DNA of 64,000 nt from contig NZ_QBUH01000001.1 in NCBI RefSeq assembly GCF_003058195.1, forward strand, positions 186,001 through 250,000, in the 5' to 3' direction. Below, piece by piece: positions 8,601 through 18,476 of the stretch (position 1 is its first letter; the number at the start of each line of letters is the position of its first letter). The notes beneath the pieces are model-generated. The model ran no database searches, had not been told where the DNA came from, and saw nothing but the letters and a program-made list of their open reading frames with translations. The stretch comes from Elizabethkingia sp. YR214 (lineage in GTDB: Bacteria > Bacteroidota > Bacteroidia > Flavobacteriales > Weeksellaceae). A program made the position numbers and the translations under genes.

Positions 8601-11486
8601 TTATTTCAATTTCTTCTTAACAGCTACTTCTTCGTAAACCTCGAGTATATCGCCAATTTCGATGTCGTTATAGCCTTTAATGTTAAGACCACATTCGTAA
8701 CCTTTAGTTACCTCTTTAACATCATCTTTGAAACGTTTTAAACTCTCTAACTCACCTGTATGCTGTACAATTCCATCACGGATTAGTCTGATCTTAGAGT
8801 TTCTGGTTATCTTACCTGTCAATACCATACAACCCGCAATTGTTCCAACTTTGGAAATTTTGAAGGTTTCACGGATCTCAACATTACCAATAACCTGCTC
8901 TTTAATCTCAGGAGAAAGCATTCCCTCCATCGCTTCTTTAACCTCGTCAATAGCATCGTAGATTACAGAATAAGTTCTGATTTCAATTTCCTCTTTATCA
9001 GCAAGGTCTTTTGCATTACCACCAGCTCTAACGTTAAAGCCAATAATAATTGCATCAGATGCAGAAGCTAATAATACGTCTGATTCAGTAATCTGTCCTA
9101 CACCTTTATGAAGGATGTTAATATGGATTTCTTCAGTAGATAATCTTGCTAACATGTCAGAAAGCGCCTCTACAGATCCATCCACGTCACCTTTAAGGAT
9201 AATATTTAATTCTTTAAAGTCTCCTAATGCAATACGACGACCAATTTCATCAAGCGTAAGATGCTTCTTAGTTCTGATTGTCTGCTCACGCTGAAGTTGC
9301 TCACGTTTAGTTGCAATTGACTTCGCTTCACGTTCATCTTCGAAAACTCTGAATTTATCACCTGCCGTCGGCGCACCGTCAAGACCAAGTATCGTTACAG
9401 GAATAGAAGGTCCGGCTTCCTGCATAGGCTTGCCTCTTTCATCAAGCATTGCCTTCACCTTACCGTGGTTTTTACCCGCTAATACATAGTCACCAATTTT
9501 AAGTGTACCATTTTGCACTAACATAGTAGCCACATAACCTCTTCCTTTATCTAAAGCAGCTTCAATAACTACTCCGGAAGCTTTTCTATCTGCATTTGCT
9601 TTTAATTCTAATAGCTCTGCCTGGATTAATACTTTTTCTAATAGCGTATCTACATTGTTACCAAACTTAGCAGAAATTTCCTGAGCCTGAACATTACCTC
9701 CCCACTCTTCTACAAGGATATTCATCCCTGAAAGTTGCTGGCGGATATTATCAGGATTCGCCCCTGGCTTATCTACTTTGTTGATTGCAATAATCATTGG
9801 TACACCTGCTGCTTGAGCATGGGCAATTGCTTCTTTAGTTTGTGGCATCACGTCATCATCCGCTGCAATCACAATAATTGCAATATCAGTTACCTGAGCA
9901 CCACGTGCTCTCATCGCTGTAAAGGCCTCGTGACCTGGTGTATCTAAGAATGTAATTTTCTCACCATTATCAAGCTTCACGTTGTAAGCTCCGATATGCT
10001 GTGTAATACCTCCGGATTCCCCTGCAATTACGTTCGTTTTACGAATGTAGTCCAATAGGGATGTTTTACCGTGGTCTACGTGTCCCATTACCGTAACAAT
10101 AGGAGCTCTTTTTGACAAATCTTCTTCTGCATCCGGTTCTTCTTCTAATGAAGCGTCATCGATATCCGCATCCGAGAATTCAACTTTATAACCAAATTCG
10201 TCAGCAACTAATGTAAGTGTATCAGCTTCTAAACGTTGGTTCATTGTAACCATTACACCTAAAGAGAAACAAGCTGAAATTACTTCAGTAGCACTTACAT
10301 TCATAAGGCTCGCTAATTCGCTTACCGTAATAAATTCAGTTACTTTAAGAGTTCTGTCTTGTGCTTCCATTTCTTGCTGAAGCTCGTCCTGCTCTCTTCT
10401 AAAAGATCTCTTTTCTCTTCTGTGCTTAGCCCCTTTAGATTTACCACCTTTATTAGTAAGCTTCTCTAAAGTTTCTTTAATCTGGTTTTTAACTTGTTCG
10501 TCAGTTAATTCAACAGGCATAACCTTATTCCTGTTGTTGTTTCCACCACGGTTATTATTATTGCCACCACGGTTGTTATTGTTACCACCGCGGTTGTTAT
10601 TATTACCACCTTGTTGGTTACCACCTCTGTTAAATGGCTTTCTGTCGGAATTATTATTGTTATTATTATTTCCGCCCTGGTTGTTATTTTGTCCCTGGTT
10701 ATTGTTGTTATTCTGCCCTTGATTTCCTCCTTCCTTGGTTATTCTCTTTCTTTTCTTTTTGAAAGAGTTATCTCCGCTTTCTTTCTTAGGCTTTTGTTGG
10801 AACTGTGATAAATCCACTTTCTCCTTTAGGATCTTTGGACCATCCAATTTCTGATAAACAGTTTCAATTTTCTGTGGCTCTTGCGGAGTTTCCGGCTGAG
10901 CAGGTTTTACTTCTTCCACTTTTTTCTCAACAGGTTTTACTTCCGCTTTTGGTGCTTCAGCTTGTACCTTTGGCTCTTCTTTTTTAGGAGCTTCTGGTTT
11001 TTTATCTTTTTTATCAGAATGTTTAGGTCTGTCTGATCTTATCTGAGATAAATCAATTTTACCTAAAACTTTGAATTCCTGCTCCTGAGGCTCCTCCGTT
11101 TTTTCAACAACAGGCTGGGCAGGTTCTTTTACAGGTTCTGGTTTAGGAGCTTCTTCTACTTCTTTCGGTTTCTCTTCTCCCAAATCAATTTTCCCTAAAA
11201 TTTTGGCACCAGTTTGTGGTGCAGCTTTGGCTCTTATCACCTCAGGTTTAACCTCTTCTATTTCCAGTTTTTCATCCGGAACTTTAGAGATCACAACCTC
11301 ATGGGAAGCTTTCTTCTGTTCGCCATCTTTACGGAACTCAGCCTCCAATGCAGAAAATGCCTCGCTTTCTAATAGAGCGTTAGGATTACTTTCCACATCA
11401 ATCCCTTTAGACTGTAGATATTCTACAGCTCTGGAGATAGAGATGTTAAGTTCCTTTACAGCTTTATTCAATCTAATTTTTGGCAT
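8601..11486 (-). CDS. infB: Translation initiation factor IF-2
   Basis: A 961-residue GTPase that delivers initiator tRNA to the 30S ribosome. The N-terminal IF2_N motif ([16 protein letters not shown]) is followed by a long Lys/Glu/Pro-rich linker and an Asn/Gly/Arg-rich tract (about residues 255-325). A second IF2_N-type segment ([16 protein letters not shown]) comes next. The G domain carries GHVDHGKTS (around 467), [16 protein letters not shown] and NKVDKPG; domains II-IV follow, ending [13 protein letters not shown]. It is the last gene of rimP-nusA-infB, 66 bp after nusA. The Asn-rich tract is encoded partly by a 21-bp tandem repeat and is probably disordered. Confidence 0.98.
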   Translation of the reverse strand: MPKIRLNKAVKELNISISRAVEYLQSKGIDVESNPNALLESEAFSALEAEFRKDGEQKKASHEVVISKVPDEKLEIEEVKPEVIRAKAAPQTGAKILGKIDLGEEKPKEVEEAPKPEPVKEPAQPVVEKTEEPQEQEFKVLGKIDLSQIRSDRPKHSDKKDKKPEAPKKEEPKVQAEAPKAEVKPVEKKVEEVKPAQPETPQEPQKIETVYQKLDGPKILKEKVDLSQFQQKPKKESGDNSFKKKRKRITKEGGNQGQNNNNNQGQNNNQGGNNNNNNNSDRKPFNRGGNQQGGNNNNRGGNNNNRGGNNNNRGGNNNRNKVMPVELTDEQVKNQIKETLEKLTNKGGKSKGAKHRREKRSFRREQDELQQEMEAQDRTLKVTEFITVSELASLMNVSATEVISACFSLGVMVTMNQRLEADTLTLVADEFGYKVEFSDADIDDASLEEEPDAEEDLSKRAPIVTVMGHVDHGKTSLLDYIRKTNVIAGESGGITQHIGAYNVKLDNGEKITFLDTPGHEAFTAMRARGAQVTDIAIIVIAADDDVMPQTKEAIAHAQAAGVPMIIAINKVDKPGANPDNIRQQLSGMNILVEEWGGNVQAQEISAKFGNNVDTLLEKVLIQAELLELKANADRKASGVVIEAALDKGRGYVATMLVQNGTLKIGDYVLAGKNHGKVKAMLDERGKPMQEAGPSIPVTILGLDGAPTAGDKFRVFEDEREAKSIATKREQLQREQTIRTKKHLTLDEIGRRIALGDFKELNIILKGDVDGSVEALSDMLARLSTEEIHINILHKGVGQITESDVLLASASDAIIIGFNVRAGGNAKDLADKEEIEIRTYSVIYDAIDEVKEAMEGMLSPEIKEQVIGNVEIRETFKISKVGTIAGCMVLTGKITRNSKIRLIRDGIVQHTGELESLKRFKDDVKEVTKGYECGLNIKGYNDIEIGDILEVYEEVAVKKKLK
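10543..10605 (-). repeat. 21-bp tandem repeat inside infB encoding NNNNRGG units
   Basis: Three 21-bp units (10543-10563, 10564-10584, 10585-10605) differ at a few positions, and a partial fourth unit follows. Each encodes a 7-residue Asn4-Arg-Gly2 unit in the N-terminal linker of IF-2. Repeat length keeps the reading frame, so copy number can vary without inactivating the gene. Confidence 0.8.
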
Positions 11487-11552
11487 AAAAAATATTCGTT
11501 CTTTTGAATTTTTAAATTCGTAATTATTATAAAAATTGGGTTAAGATCCAGA

Positions 11553-12800
11553 TTAGTCGTCTAATTCGTCTCTCAATATTTGTTTTACTTCCTCAATGGT
11601 TTCTAACTCAAGGTCAGTCATCCCTACCAATGCAGCTGTTTCTTTATCCAGTACACTTCTTGCAGTATCAAGACCTACTTTTTTAAACTCATTAATGATC
11701 CATTCTTCGATCTCGTCAGCAAATTCTACTAACTCAACATCGTCACCTTCTTCCTTATCTCTGTATACATCGATATTATATCCTGTTAACCAAGATGCAA
11801 GACGTATATTCTGTCCTTGTTTCCCAATAATTTTAGAGATCTCTTCTGCAGGAGCGTATACTAAGGCATGTGACTGCTCTTCGTTCATATCAGCTTTCTG
11901 AATATTAACATTTCCTAAAGCTCTCTTTACTAAGATCTCAGGGTTTTTAGACCACTGAATCACATCAATATTTTCATTGCGAAGCTCTCTTACTACTCCA
12001 TGAATTCTTGATCCTTTAACCCCTACACAAGCTCCTACAGGGTCAATTCTGTCATCGTAAGCATCAACAGCAATTTTCGCCTTTTCACCCGGAATTCTCA
12101 CTACTTTCTTCAAAATAATGGTTCCGTCTTGGATTTCAGGAATTTCAAGTTCTAATAATTTCTCTAAGAATTTAGGCGCCGTTCTGGAAACAATAATCTG
12201 AGGTTTAGAACCTTTAAAGTCTACACTTTCGATTACTGCACGTACGCTATCTCCTTTTCTGAAAAAGTCTGAAGGAATTTGATTTTCTTTTGGTAAAATG
12301 AATTCATTCCCTTCATCATCTAACAAAATTACATGTTTATGACGAATATGGTGTACTTCTCCTACTGCAATTTCACCAATCCTATCACGGAATTGATCGT
12401 ATAGCATTGCATTATTATGCTCCTGAAGCTTAGTTGCCAGGATTTGTTTTAATGTAAGAATATTTCTTCTTCCTAACTGTGCAACTGGAATTTCCTGAGT
12501 AAATTCTTCTCCCACTTCGAAAGTCGGATCAATTTTCTTAGCCTCAGAAATTTCAATTTCCAAATCATCATCTTCTGACATTTCATCTTCAACAATTCTC
12601 TTGTTTAAGAAAATCTGGAAATCTCCTTTATCAGGATTTACAATAACATCAAAGTGATCGTCCGAGTCATATCTCTTTCTTAAAAGAGTCTTAAGAGAAT
12701 CCTCAATGATTGCCATAAGGTCAATCTTGCTGATTCCTTTTTCATCTTTAAAATCCCCAAAGGATTCGATTAATGCTATATTGTTGATTATATTGCTCAT
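11553..12800 (-). CDS. nusA: Transcription termination/antitermination factor NusA
   Basis: A 415-residue NusA. The N-terminal RNA-polymerase-binding domain (IALIESFGDFKDEKGISK...) leads to an S1 domain (about 135-200; IGEIAVGEVHHIRHKHVIL). Two KH domains follow, with GACVGVKGSRIHGVVREL and ISKIIGKQGQNIRLASWLTGY as the GXXG loops. The C-terminus ends acidic (EEVKQILRDELDD). It is shorter than the roughly 495-residue E. coli protein because the acidic-repeat domains are missing, as is usual outside Proteobacteria. It follows rimP by 22 bp and precedes infB. Confidence 0.98.
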   Translation of the reverse strand: MSNIINNIALIESFGDFKDEKGISKIDLMAIIEDSLKTLLRKRYDSDDHFDVIVNPDKGDFQIFLNKRIVEDEMSEDDDLEIEISEAKKIDPTFEVGEEFTQEIPVAQLGRRNILTLKQILATKLQEHNNAMLYDQFRDRIGEIAVGEVHHIRHKHVILLDDEGNEFILPKENQIPSDFFRKGDSVRAVIESVDFKGSKPQIIVSRTAPKFLEKLLELEIPEIQDGTIILKKVVRIPGEKAKIAVDAYDDRIDPVGACVGVKGSRIHGVVRELRNENIDVIQWSKNPEILVKRALGNVNIQKADMNEEQSHALVYAPAEEISKIIGKQGQNIRLASWLTGYNIDVYRDKEEGDDVELVEFADEIEEWIINEFKKVGLDTARSVLDKETAALVGMTDLELETIEEVKQILRDELDD

Positions 12801-12822
12801 TTTTTTTATTTTTCTTTTTCAA

Positions 12823-13290
12823 TCAAAATTTAATTACCACAAGGGCTTTTTTAATTTCAGTCAATGGAATTATCCGGTCTTCTACTACATCTTCTTTCCC
12901 TTTCCCTACAAGCTTAGGACGTCTGTATTTCAGTTCTAAGGTAATTGAATCTTCTCCTGCAATCTTTAGTTCCCCTTGGATTTTAGTATCATCATTCAAC
13001 AATACATCCAGCTCTCTTCCTATATTTTTAGCAAACTGCCTTGGCAATTTTAACGGTTCTGAAAGTCCTGGTGACATTACCTGAAGACTAAAATCATGCT
13101 CTTCTCTGTCTAACTGAAACTCTACTGCACGGCTAACATCCAGACAATCCTGAAGACTTACACTCTGATCTCCATCAATAATAACTGTAATATTGCTATC
13201 CGCAGAAATTTTAAGTTCAATTAAAAACAAATCTTCCCTTGTTACAAGGTACTGATCTACTAATTCTTGTACGCGCTCCCTAAATTCCAT
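12823..13290 (-). CDS. rimP: Ribosome maturation factor RimP
   Basis: A 155-residue protein needed for 30S subunit maturation. It shows the family's N-terminal alpha/beta domain (LFLIELKISADSNITVIIDGDQSVSLQDCLDVSRAVEFQLD, around residues 20-62) with the DGD..V....C...S pattern. The conserved VMSPGLSEPLKLPRQFAKNIGRE follows, then an SH3-like C-terminal domain. It is the first gene of the conserved rimP-nusA-infB operon. A clear promoter precedes it (13362-13393), and the leader of about 65 nt contains a hairpin. Confidence 0.95.
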   Translation of the reverse strand: MEFRERVQELVDQYLVTREDLFLIELKISADSNITVIIDGDQSVSLQDCLDVSRAVEFQLDREEHDFSLQVMSPGLSEPLKLPRQFAKNIGRELDVLLNDDTKIQGELKIAGEDSITLELKYRRPKLVGKGKEDVVEDRIIPLTEIKKALVVIKF

Positions 13291-13313
13291 ATTTCATTGT
13301 TATGTCTACGAAA

Positions 13314-13338
13314 AAAGGCTTTCTTCCGAAGGCCTTTG
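13314..13338 (-). other. Hairpin in the rimP leader
   Basis: AAAGGCTT pairs with AAGGCCTTT with a single bulged G, about 25-50 bp upstream of the rimP start and inside the predicted 5' untranslated region. There is no T-run in the minus-strand direction, so it is not an obvious terminator. Its role is unknown. Confidence 0.35.
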
Positions 13339-13361
13339 CATTGAATTCCGTAAAACTTCTG

Positions 13362-13393
13362 CAAATATAGTTTTTTATTTTGAAAATCACAAA
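13362..13393 (-). promoter_or_regulatory. Bacteroidota-type promoter of rimP-nusA-infB
   Basis: On the minus strand TTTG (13393-13390) is followed after 20 nt by TATATTTG (13369-13362). This matches the -33 TTTG / -7 TAnnTTTG promoter of Bacteroidota with normal spacing. The expected start point is near 13355, about 65 nt before rimP. Confidence 0.75.
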
Positions 13394-13522
13394 CATACAC
13401 GCAGAAAACCAACAATTTAATGAAAAATATCTGCGCGAAAAACATTCAAAACCAAACAATTATTCTTCAAAAGGCTTTTTTTGTAACTTCACCCATCTAA
13501 TTAACCACAAACAGAAAACCCT

Positions 13523-15631
13523 ATGAAGCATTTTACAGTTTGCTTTTTCATACTATTTATTTCAGTTTTTATTCAGGCTCAAAAGCTGGAATCTCCTGAC
13601 AAAAATCTTAGCCTCAGTTTTCTACTAAACGAAAAAGGAGAAGCCTATTACGATCTGAAATATAAAAATAAAGACGTAGTAAAAAGTAGTAAGCTTGGCT
13701 TTTTAATTAGCAGCCCAACTCCTTTTGCAGAAAGCTTTAAAATAACCAACATACAGTTTTCTTCTTCCGATACATCATGGAATCCCGTATTGGGAGAGCA
13801 AAAAACGATCCGAGACAATCATAATGAGATGTTAGTTTCTTTACAGCAAGCCAAAACCGGATATCAACTCAACATCAGATTTAGGCTTTTTAATGATGGC
13901 TTGGGATTCAGATATGAATTCCCGATTCAAAAAGACTTAAGACACTTTCGCATAGATGAAGAACTTACAGAATTTAATTTAGCCCAAAACTGCAAATCTT
14001 TCTGGATTCCTGCGGATTACGATACCAATGAATTTCGAATTACGACCTCCCGGATTTCAGAAATACCTTCGTTAATAACAAAGGCAAGAGATGAACCTTT
14101 AGCAGCAAAAGCACCATCAAAAAATCTTGCTGTACAAACGCCGCTCATGCTAAAATCCGACAATGGTCTATACATCAATATTCATGAAGCTGCGTTGGTC
14201 GATTATCCCGCCATGCACCTAAATGTAGATGATAAAAACTATAAATTAAGCACCCATCTCACCCCTAATAAAAATGGAGAAAAAGCCTATATACAAACCC
14301 AAATAAAAACTCCATGGAGAACAATCGTTGTCAGTGATGATGCACGCGATATACTCGCCTCCAAACTGATCCTAAATCTAAATGACCCAAGCGCAATTGA
14401 AGACACTTCATGGATAAAGTCCACAAAATACATCGGTGTCTGGTGGGAATATTTTACAGGAGGAGGTTCTACGTGGGCTTATAGCGACAATCAAGATATT
14501 ATCATCGGAAAAACAGATTACACCCACCTAAAACCAAACCAACATCATGGAGCCAATACCCAGCACGTAAAGGAATACATAGACTTTGCCGCTGAAAATG
14601 GATTTGATGCCGTACTTGTTGAAGGCTGGAATGAAGGTTGGGAAGATAACTGGGCCTATGGAAAGGAAAAAATATACAGCTTCACAAAAGCTTATCCCGA
14701 TTTTAATGTAGAAGAATTACAGACTTATGCAAAAGCAAAAGGCATAAAGATAATCATGCACCATGAAACAACCTCTTCAGCAGTCGACTACGAAAGACAA
14801 TTAGATGATGCGTTTTCTTTCATGAATAAACATGGATATACAGCTGTAAAAACAGGATATGTTGGCCCCATCATTCCAAGAAGCGAATATCATGACGGAC
14901 AATGGATGGTAAATCATTATAACTATATAGCCCAAAAAGCGGCACAGTACAGAATCATGGTAAACTCCCATGAAGCAGTAAGACCTACCGGACGATCCCG
15001 AACCTATCCTAACTGGATAGCTCAGGAGTCTGCAAGAGGAACTGAATTTGAGTCTTTCAACGGAAACAACCCCGATCACACGACCATTTTACCTTTCACG
15101 AGATTAATGGGTGGCCCTATGGATTATACACCGGGAATTTTCCAAGGAGATCTTTCCGTATACGGAAAAAACAAAGCAAGGCTTAGTACAACTTTGGCTA
15201 AACAATTAGCACTCTATGTAACCTTATACAGTCCTTTACAGATGGCCGCTGACCTCCCAGAAAATTACAAAAAACACATGGATGCCTTCCAATTTATTAA
15301 AGATGTGGCAGCCGACTGGGACAACACTTACATTCTGGAAGCTGAACCCGGAGATTACATTACGATTGCTCGTAAGGCAAAGAATAAAAATGAATGGTTT
15401 ATTGGTGGTATCACCGATGAAAATGAAAGAACAGCAACAATTAATCTTAGCTTTTTACCAAAAGGGAAAAATTTTGAAGCTATTATCTATGAAGACGGAA
15501 AGAATGCTGACTGGCAAACCAGCACAATAGATTATAAAATAAATAAACTAAAAGTATCCTCCTCTGTTATTCTGAAAAAAAGACTGGCTCCAAGCGGAGG
15601 CATTGCAATAAGCATTAAAGAAATCAAATAA
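13523..15631 (+). CDS. Glycoside hydrolase family 97 alpha-glucosidase (SusB-like)
   Basis: A 702-residue secreted enzyme with a signal peptide (MKHFTVCFFILFISVFIQAQ). GH97 enzymes hydrolyse terminal alpha-glucosidic (or alpha-galactosidic) bonds with a calcium ion. The N-terminal beta-sandwich (about 22-275) is followed by a TIM barrel containing VGVWWEYF..., DAVLVEGWNEGWEDN and MHHETTSS. E415 (HHET), E484 (SHEAVRPTG) and E508 (ESARGTE) sit at the same spacing as E439, E508 and E532 that I recall for Bacteroides SusB. This points to the inverting branch, with E484 as base and E508 as acid. It stands alone and divergent from rimP, about 10 kb from the SusCD pairs. No exact TAnnTTTG element was seen upstream. 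Confidence 0.93.
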   Translation: MKHFTVCFFILFISVFIQAQKLESPDKNLSLSFLLNEKGEAYYDLKYKNKDVVKSSKLGFLISSPTPFAESFKITNIQFSSSDTSWNPVLGEQKTIRDNHNEMLVSLQQAKTGYQLNIRFRLFNDGLGFRYEFPIQKDLRHFRIDEELTEFNLAQNCKSFWIPADYDTNEFRITTSRISEIPSLITKARDEPLAAKAPSKNLAVQTPLMLKSDNGLYINIHEAALVDYPAMHLNVDDKNYKLSTHLTPNKNGEKAYIQTQIKTPWRTIVVSDDARDILASKLILNLNDPSAIEDTSWIKSTKYIGVWWEYFTGGGSTWAYSDNQDIIIGKTDYTHLKPNQHHGANTQHVKEYIDFAAENGFDAVLVEGWNEGWEDNWAYGKEKIYSFTKAYPDFNVEELQTYAKAKGIKIIMHHETTSSAVDYERQLDDAFSFMNKHGYTAVKTGYVGPIIPRSEYHDGQWMVNHYNYIAQKAAQYRIMVNSHEAVRPTGRSRTYPNWIAQESARGTEFESFNGNNPDHTTILPFTRLMGGPMDYTPGIFQGDLSVYGKNKARLSTTLAKQLALYVTLYSPLQMAADLPENYKKHMDAFQFIKDVAADWDNTYILEAEPGDYITIARKAKNKNEWFIGGITDENERTATINLSFLPKGKNFEAIIYEDGKNADWQTSTIDYKINKLKVSSSVILKKRLAPSGGIAISIKEIK

Positions 15632-15666
15632 CAACAAAAAAGCGAAATACAAATTAGTTTATTTAG

Positions 15667-15674
15667 TAATTTTG
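15667..15674 (+). promoter_or_regulatory. Promoter -7 element (TAATTTTG) before ugd
   Basis: An exact TAnnTTTG match lies 26 bp before the TTG start at 15700, in the 68-bp gap after the GH97 gene. No good -33 TTTG is present at normal spacing. Confidence 0.45.
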
Positions 15675-15699
15675 CATATTATCTTTTAAAGACAAAACA

Positions 15700-17019
15700 T
15701 TGAATATTACGATAGTTGGAACGGGCTATGTGGGCCTTGTTACCGGAACATGTCTGGCAGAACTGGGAAATTCGGTTTTCTGTGTAGACATTGACGAGAA
15801 GAAAGTAGAGGGCATGAAGAATGGAGTTGTTCCTATTTATGAGCCTAACCTGGAAGAAATGTTTCTGAGAAATATTCAGGCAGAACGTATACATTTTACA
15901 ACTGAACTTAAGGAAGCTTTAGATCAGTCAGAAATCGTTTTCCTTGCTCTTCCAACTCCTCCGGGAGAAGACGGATCAGCAGATCTTTCATATGTTCTTA
16001 ATGTTTCTGAAAACATTGGTAAGTTAATTACTGATTACAAAGTTATCGTAAATAAAAGTACGGTTCCCGTAGGAACTGCTGACAGAGTAAGAGAGACTAT
16101 TGCAGCTTTTACATCTGTAGAATTTGATGTAGTCTCTAACCCTGAATTTTTAAGAGAAGGCTATGCTGTTGAGGACTGTATGAATCCTTCCAGGGTTGTT
16201 ATCGGTACCAGTTCCGAAAGAGCCAAAAACTTGATGGCGAATCTGTATGAACCTTTTAGCAATATCGGCATCCCAATCATCTACATGGATGAAAAATCTT
16301 CCGAGCTGACCAAATATGCAGCTAACTCATTCTTAGCAGTAAAAATTACTTTTATGAATGAAATTGCCAATTTCTGTGAAATGGTAGGGGCTGATGTCGA
16401 CAAAATAAGATTAGGAATGGGATCCGACAACAGAATTGGACATCGTTTCTTATTCCCCGGAATCGGATATGGAGGAAGCTGTTTTCCTAAAGATGTAAAA
16501 GCGCTAATAAAAAGTGGTAGTGAACAGGGATTCGATTTCGAAATCTTAAAAGCTACCGAAGAAACCAATCAAAAACAAAAAACAATTCTAATTCCTGCTA
16601 TCGAAGAATATTTCAATGGAAACATACAAGGTAAAAAAATTGCAGTGTGGGGATTAGCATTTAAAGCAAATACCGATGATATCCGTGAAGCTTCTTCTTT
16701 AGACAATATCAGTTTATTACTTGAAAAAGGTGCTGAAATTATAGCTTTTGACAGCATTGCTGAAGGTAATGTACAAAAGATTCTTGGTAACAAAATCAGC
16801 TATGCAAAAGATATGTATTCCGCTCTGGAGAATGCAGATGCCTTACTAATCTGTACTGAATGGCCGGAATTTAAGAACCCGAACTTCGAATTAATAGCAA
16901 CGAAATTAAAAAACAAAGCTATATTCGACGGACGTAATATGTTCTCTACGGAGTTACCATCCAAACATGGTTTCTTTTACAAAAGTATTGGACGTAAAAC
17001 TGTACAATCAGAAAATTAG
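15700..17019 (+). CDS. ugd: UDP-glucose 6-dehydrogenase
   Basis: A 439-residue enzyme that oxidises UDP-glucose to UDP-glucuronate with two NAD+, feeding capsule or lipopolysaccharide precursors. The NAD-binding Rossmann motif GTGYVG is at residues 7-12. The catalytic cysteine C261 lies in GYGGSCFPKDVKAL, and the C-terminal domain contains VWGLAFKANTDDIREA. The start is a TTG at 15700: no in-frame ATG or GTG lies just upstream, and a later start would remove the Rossmann motif. A TAATTTTG promoter element precedes it and a hairpin terminator follows. Confidence 0.96.
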   Translation: MNITIVGTGYVGLVTGTCLAELGNSVFCVDIDEKKVEGMKNGVVPIYEPNLEEMFLRNIQAERIHFTTELKEALDQSEIVFLALPTPPGEDGSADLSYVLNVSENIGKLITDYKVIVNKSTVPVGTADRVRETIAAFTSVEFDVVSNPEFLREGYAVEDCMNPSRVVIGTSSERAKNLMANLYEPFSNIGIPIIYMDEKSSELTKYAANSFLAVKITFMNEIANFCEMVGADVDKIRLGMGSDNRIGHRFLFPGIGYGGSCFPKDVKALIKSGSEQGFDFEILKATEETNQKQKTILIPAIEEYFNGNIQGKKIAVWGLAFKANTDDIREASSLDNISLLLEKGAEIIAFDSIAEGNVQKILGNKISYAKDMYSALENADALLICTEWPEFKNPNFELIATKLKNKAIFDGRNMFSTELPSKHGFFYKSIGRKTVQSEN

Positions 17020-17027
17020 ATAATTCT

Positions 17028-17051
17028 AAAGCAACAATAAATTGTTGCTTT
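17028..17051 (+). terminator. Rho-independent terminator after ugd
   Basis: An 11-bp perfect stem (AAAGCAACAAT / ATTGTTGCTTT) with a 2-nt loop and a following T-run, starting 9 bp after the ugd stop. Confidence 0.85.
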
Positions 17052-17176
17052 TTTTATGCGAAATACTGACTGGTAAAGTGATATCATGTTAAAAAAATAT
17101 TAAACCTGATGAATTATAGAATTTTTCTATCAGATTTTACATATTTTTAGCCCCAATAAATTTTAATTTTTTATTT

Positions 17177-17839
17177 ATGTCAAATTCTTATGAACAAATT
17201 TTCGAGAATAATCGGAAATGGGTAGAGAGCAAGCTCTCTCAGGATCAAGATTTTTTTACAAATCTTGCTGCAACACAAACTCCGGAGTACCTTTACATTG
17301 GTTGCTCAGACAGTAGAGCCACTGCTGAAGAACTAATGGGTGCTAAACCAGGAGAAGTATTCGTTACACGTAACATTGCCAATGTTGTAAATACTTTGGA
17401 CATGAGCTCTACTTCTGTTATTCAGTACGCTGTAGAACATTTGAAAGTAAAACACATTATTGTATGCGGACACTACAACTGTGGAGGTGTTAAAGCTGCT
17501 ATGACTCCTCAGGATTTAGGACTTTTAAATCCTTGGTTAAGAAACATTCGTGATGTCTACAGAATTCACCAAGCAGAACTAGATTCTATCGAGGACGAGC
17601 ACAAAAGATACGATCGCCTTGTTGAACTAAACGTTCAGGAGCAATGTATCAACGTTATCAAAATGGCTTGTGTACAGGAAAGATATATCACTGAAAACTT
17701 CCCTATTGTACACGGATGGGTATTCGATTTGAGAACAGGAAAATTAATTGATTTAGAGATTGATTTTGAAAACATCCTGAAGGACATCCAAAAAATCTAC
17801 GATCTTACCAATTCTAATTGGATGATGCGTAATAAATAA
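17177..17839 (+). CDS. can: Beta-class carbonic anhydrase
   Basis: A 220-residue enzyme interconverting CO2 and bicarbonate. The zinc ligands of the beta class are visible: C43-x-D45-x-R47 in GCSDSR, and H99-x2-C102 in GHYNCGG. The flanking VTRNIANVV and VHGWVFDLRTGKL are typical. There is no signal peptide, so it is cytoplasmic. It lies upstream of a SulP anion transporter (18477) with a small secreted protein between them, suggesting a bicarbonate-supply role. Upstream, TATTTTTAG near 17142 resembles a -7 element but is not exact. Confidence 0.96.
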   Translation: MSNSYEQIFENNRKWVESKLSQDQDFFTNLAATQTPEYLYIGCSDSRATAEELMGAKPGEVFVTRNIANVVNTLDMSSTSVIQYAVEHLKVKHIIVCGHYNCGGVKAAMTPQDLGLLNPWLRNIRDVYRIHQAELDSIEDEHKRYDRLVELNVQEQCINVIKMACVQERYITENFPIVHGWVFDLRTGKLIDLEIDFENILKDIQKIYDLTNSNWMMRNK

Positions 17840-17867
17840 TTAACATCAGTGAATTAATTTTTTGCAT

Positions 17868-17875
17868 TATTTTTG
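17868..17875 (+). promoter_or_regulatory. Promoter -7 element (TATTTTTG) before the small secreted protein
   Basis: An exact TAnnTTTG match followed by C lies 27 bp before the GTG start at 17902. This suggests the small gene has its own promoter rather than relying only on read-through from the carbonic anhydrase gene. Confidence 0.45.
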
Positions 17876-17901
17876 CATTATAAAGTCACCATTTTCAGAA
17901 A

Positions 17902-18183
17902 GTGAAGTATATAAGTATTATCATATTAGGCATTTTTCTCAATTTCATGGCATTACCAAGTATTGCTAAACTAATGGATTGGAATCTACCTACTATGTCT
18001 CAAAATCTTTCTGAAGAAGAAGTGAAAATCAAGAGAATGAGCGAAGAGCAGCTACACAGCGAGCCTTTGCAAATTCAAAAAATACATTGGGACCACAACC
18101 TCAAGAAAGCATTTGTTCTTTACGATGATAGCAAACGCGTGGATCCCCTTCTTATGATATTTTCCCCTCCTCCGGAGGTGTAA
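17902..18183 (+). CDS. Small secreted protein of unknown function (93 aa)
   Basis: A 93-residue product that I do not recognise. The start is GTG at 17902; the next in-frame ATG (residue 16) falls inside the signal peptide. The N-terminus (MKYISIIILGIFLNFMALPSIA) reads as a Sec signal or membrane anchor. The rest is hydrophilic with SEEEVKIKRMSEEQLHSEPLQIQKIHWDHNLKKAFVLYDD and a Pro-rich end (IFSPPPEV). It lies between carbonic anhydrase and SulP transporter genes on the same strand, with a -7 element in front. A link to bicarbonate uptake would be speculation. Confidence 0.6.
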   Translation: MKYISIIILGIFLNFMALPSIAKLMDWNLPTMSQNLSEEEVKIKRMSEEQLHSEPLQIQKIHWDHNLKKAFVLYDDSKRVDPLLMIFSPPPEV

Positions 18184-18361
18184 TACACTCTTTCACAGCT
18201 TTTACACAAAGCTTTTTATCCAAATTAATTTTCTTTTTATTGATTTATTGAGAATCGATTTTCATATCATTATTTTTCAAGCGAAAAAACTAATTCCATG
18301 AATTCTCAAATTTTTCAATAAAAGCATACTTGTACACAGTCCAGGTATAATGTATCAGCTA

Positions 18362-18384
18362 TTTCAATATCTAAAGTATTGAAA
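18362..18384. repeat. Short inverted repeat upstream of the SulP gene
   Basis: A perfect 8-bp inverted repeat (TTTCAATA / TATTGAAA) with a 7-nt spacer lies about 95 bp before the SulP start. It is the only conspicuous structure in the 293-bp gap 18184-18476. It could be an operator or a weak hairpin; no T-run follows. Confidence 0.3.
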
Positions 18385-18476
18385 CAGTCTCTGGTTCAAC
18401 ATATTCTATATATGATATGCTGGTAAATATTTTATGCCCTTACATAAGATATTGATCCATCATTAAAATTAATATT

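Noticed and set aside
10534-10722. Possible CRISPR-like repeat array
   Set aside because: The 21-bp units are directly adjacent without spacers and keep the infB frame, so this is a coding tandem repeat.
10534-10808. Leu/Pro-rich frames antisense to the Asn-rich part of infB
   Set aside because: They are produced by the repeat on the opposite strand and would give improbable low-complexity peptides.
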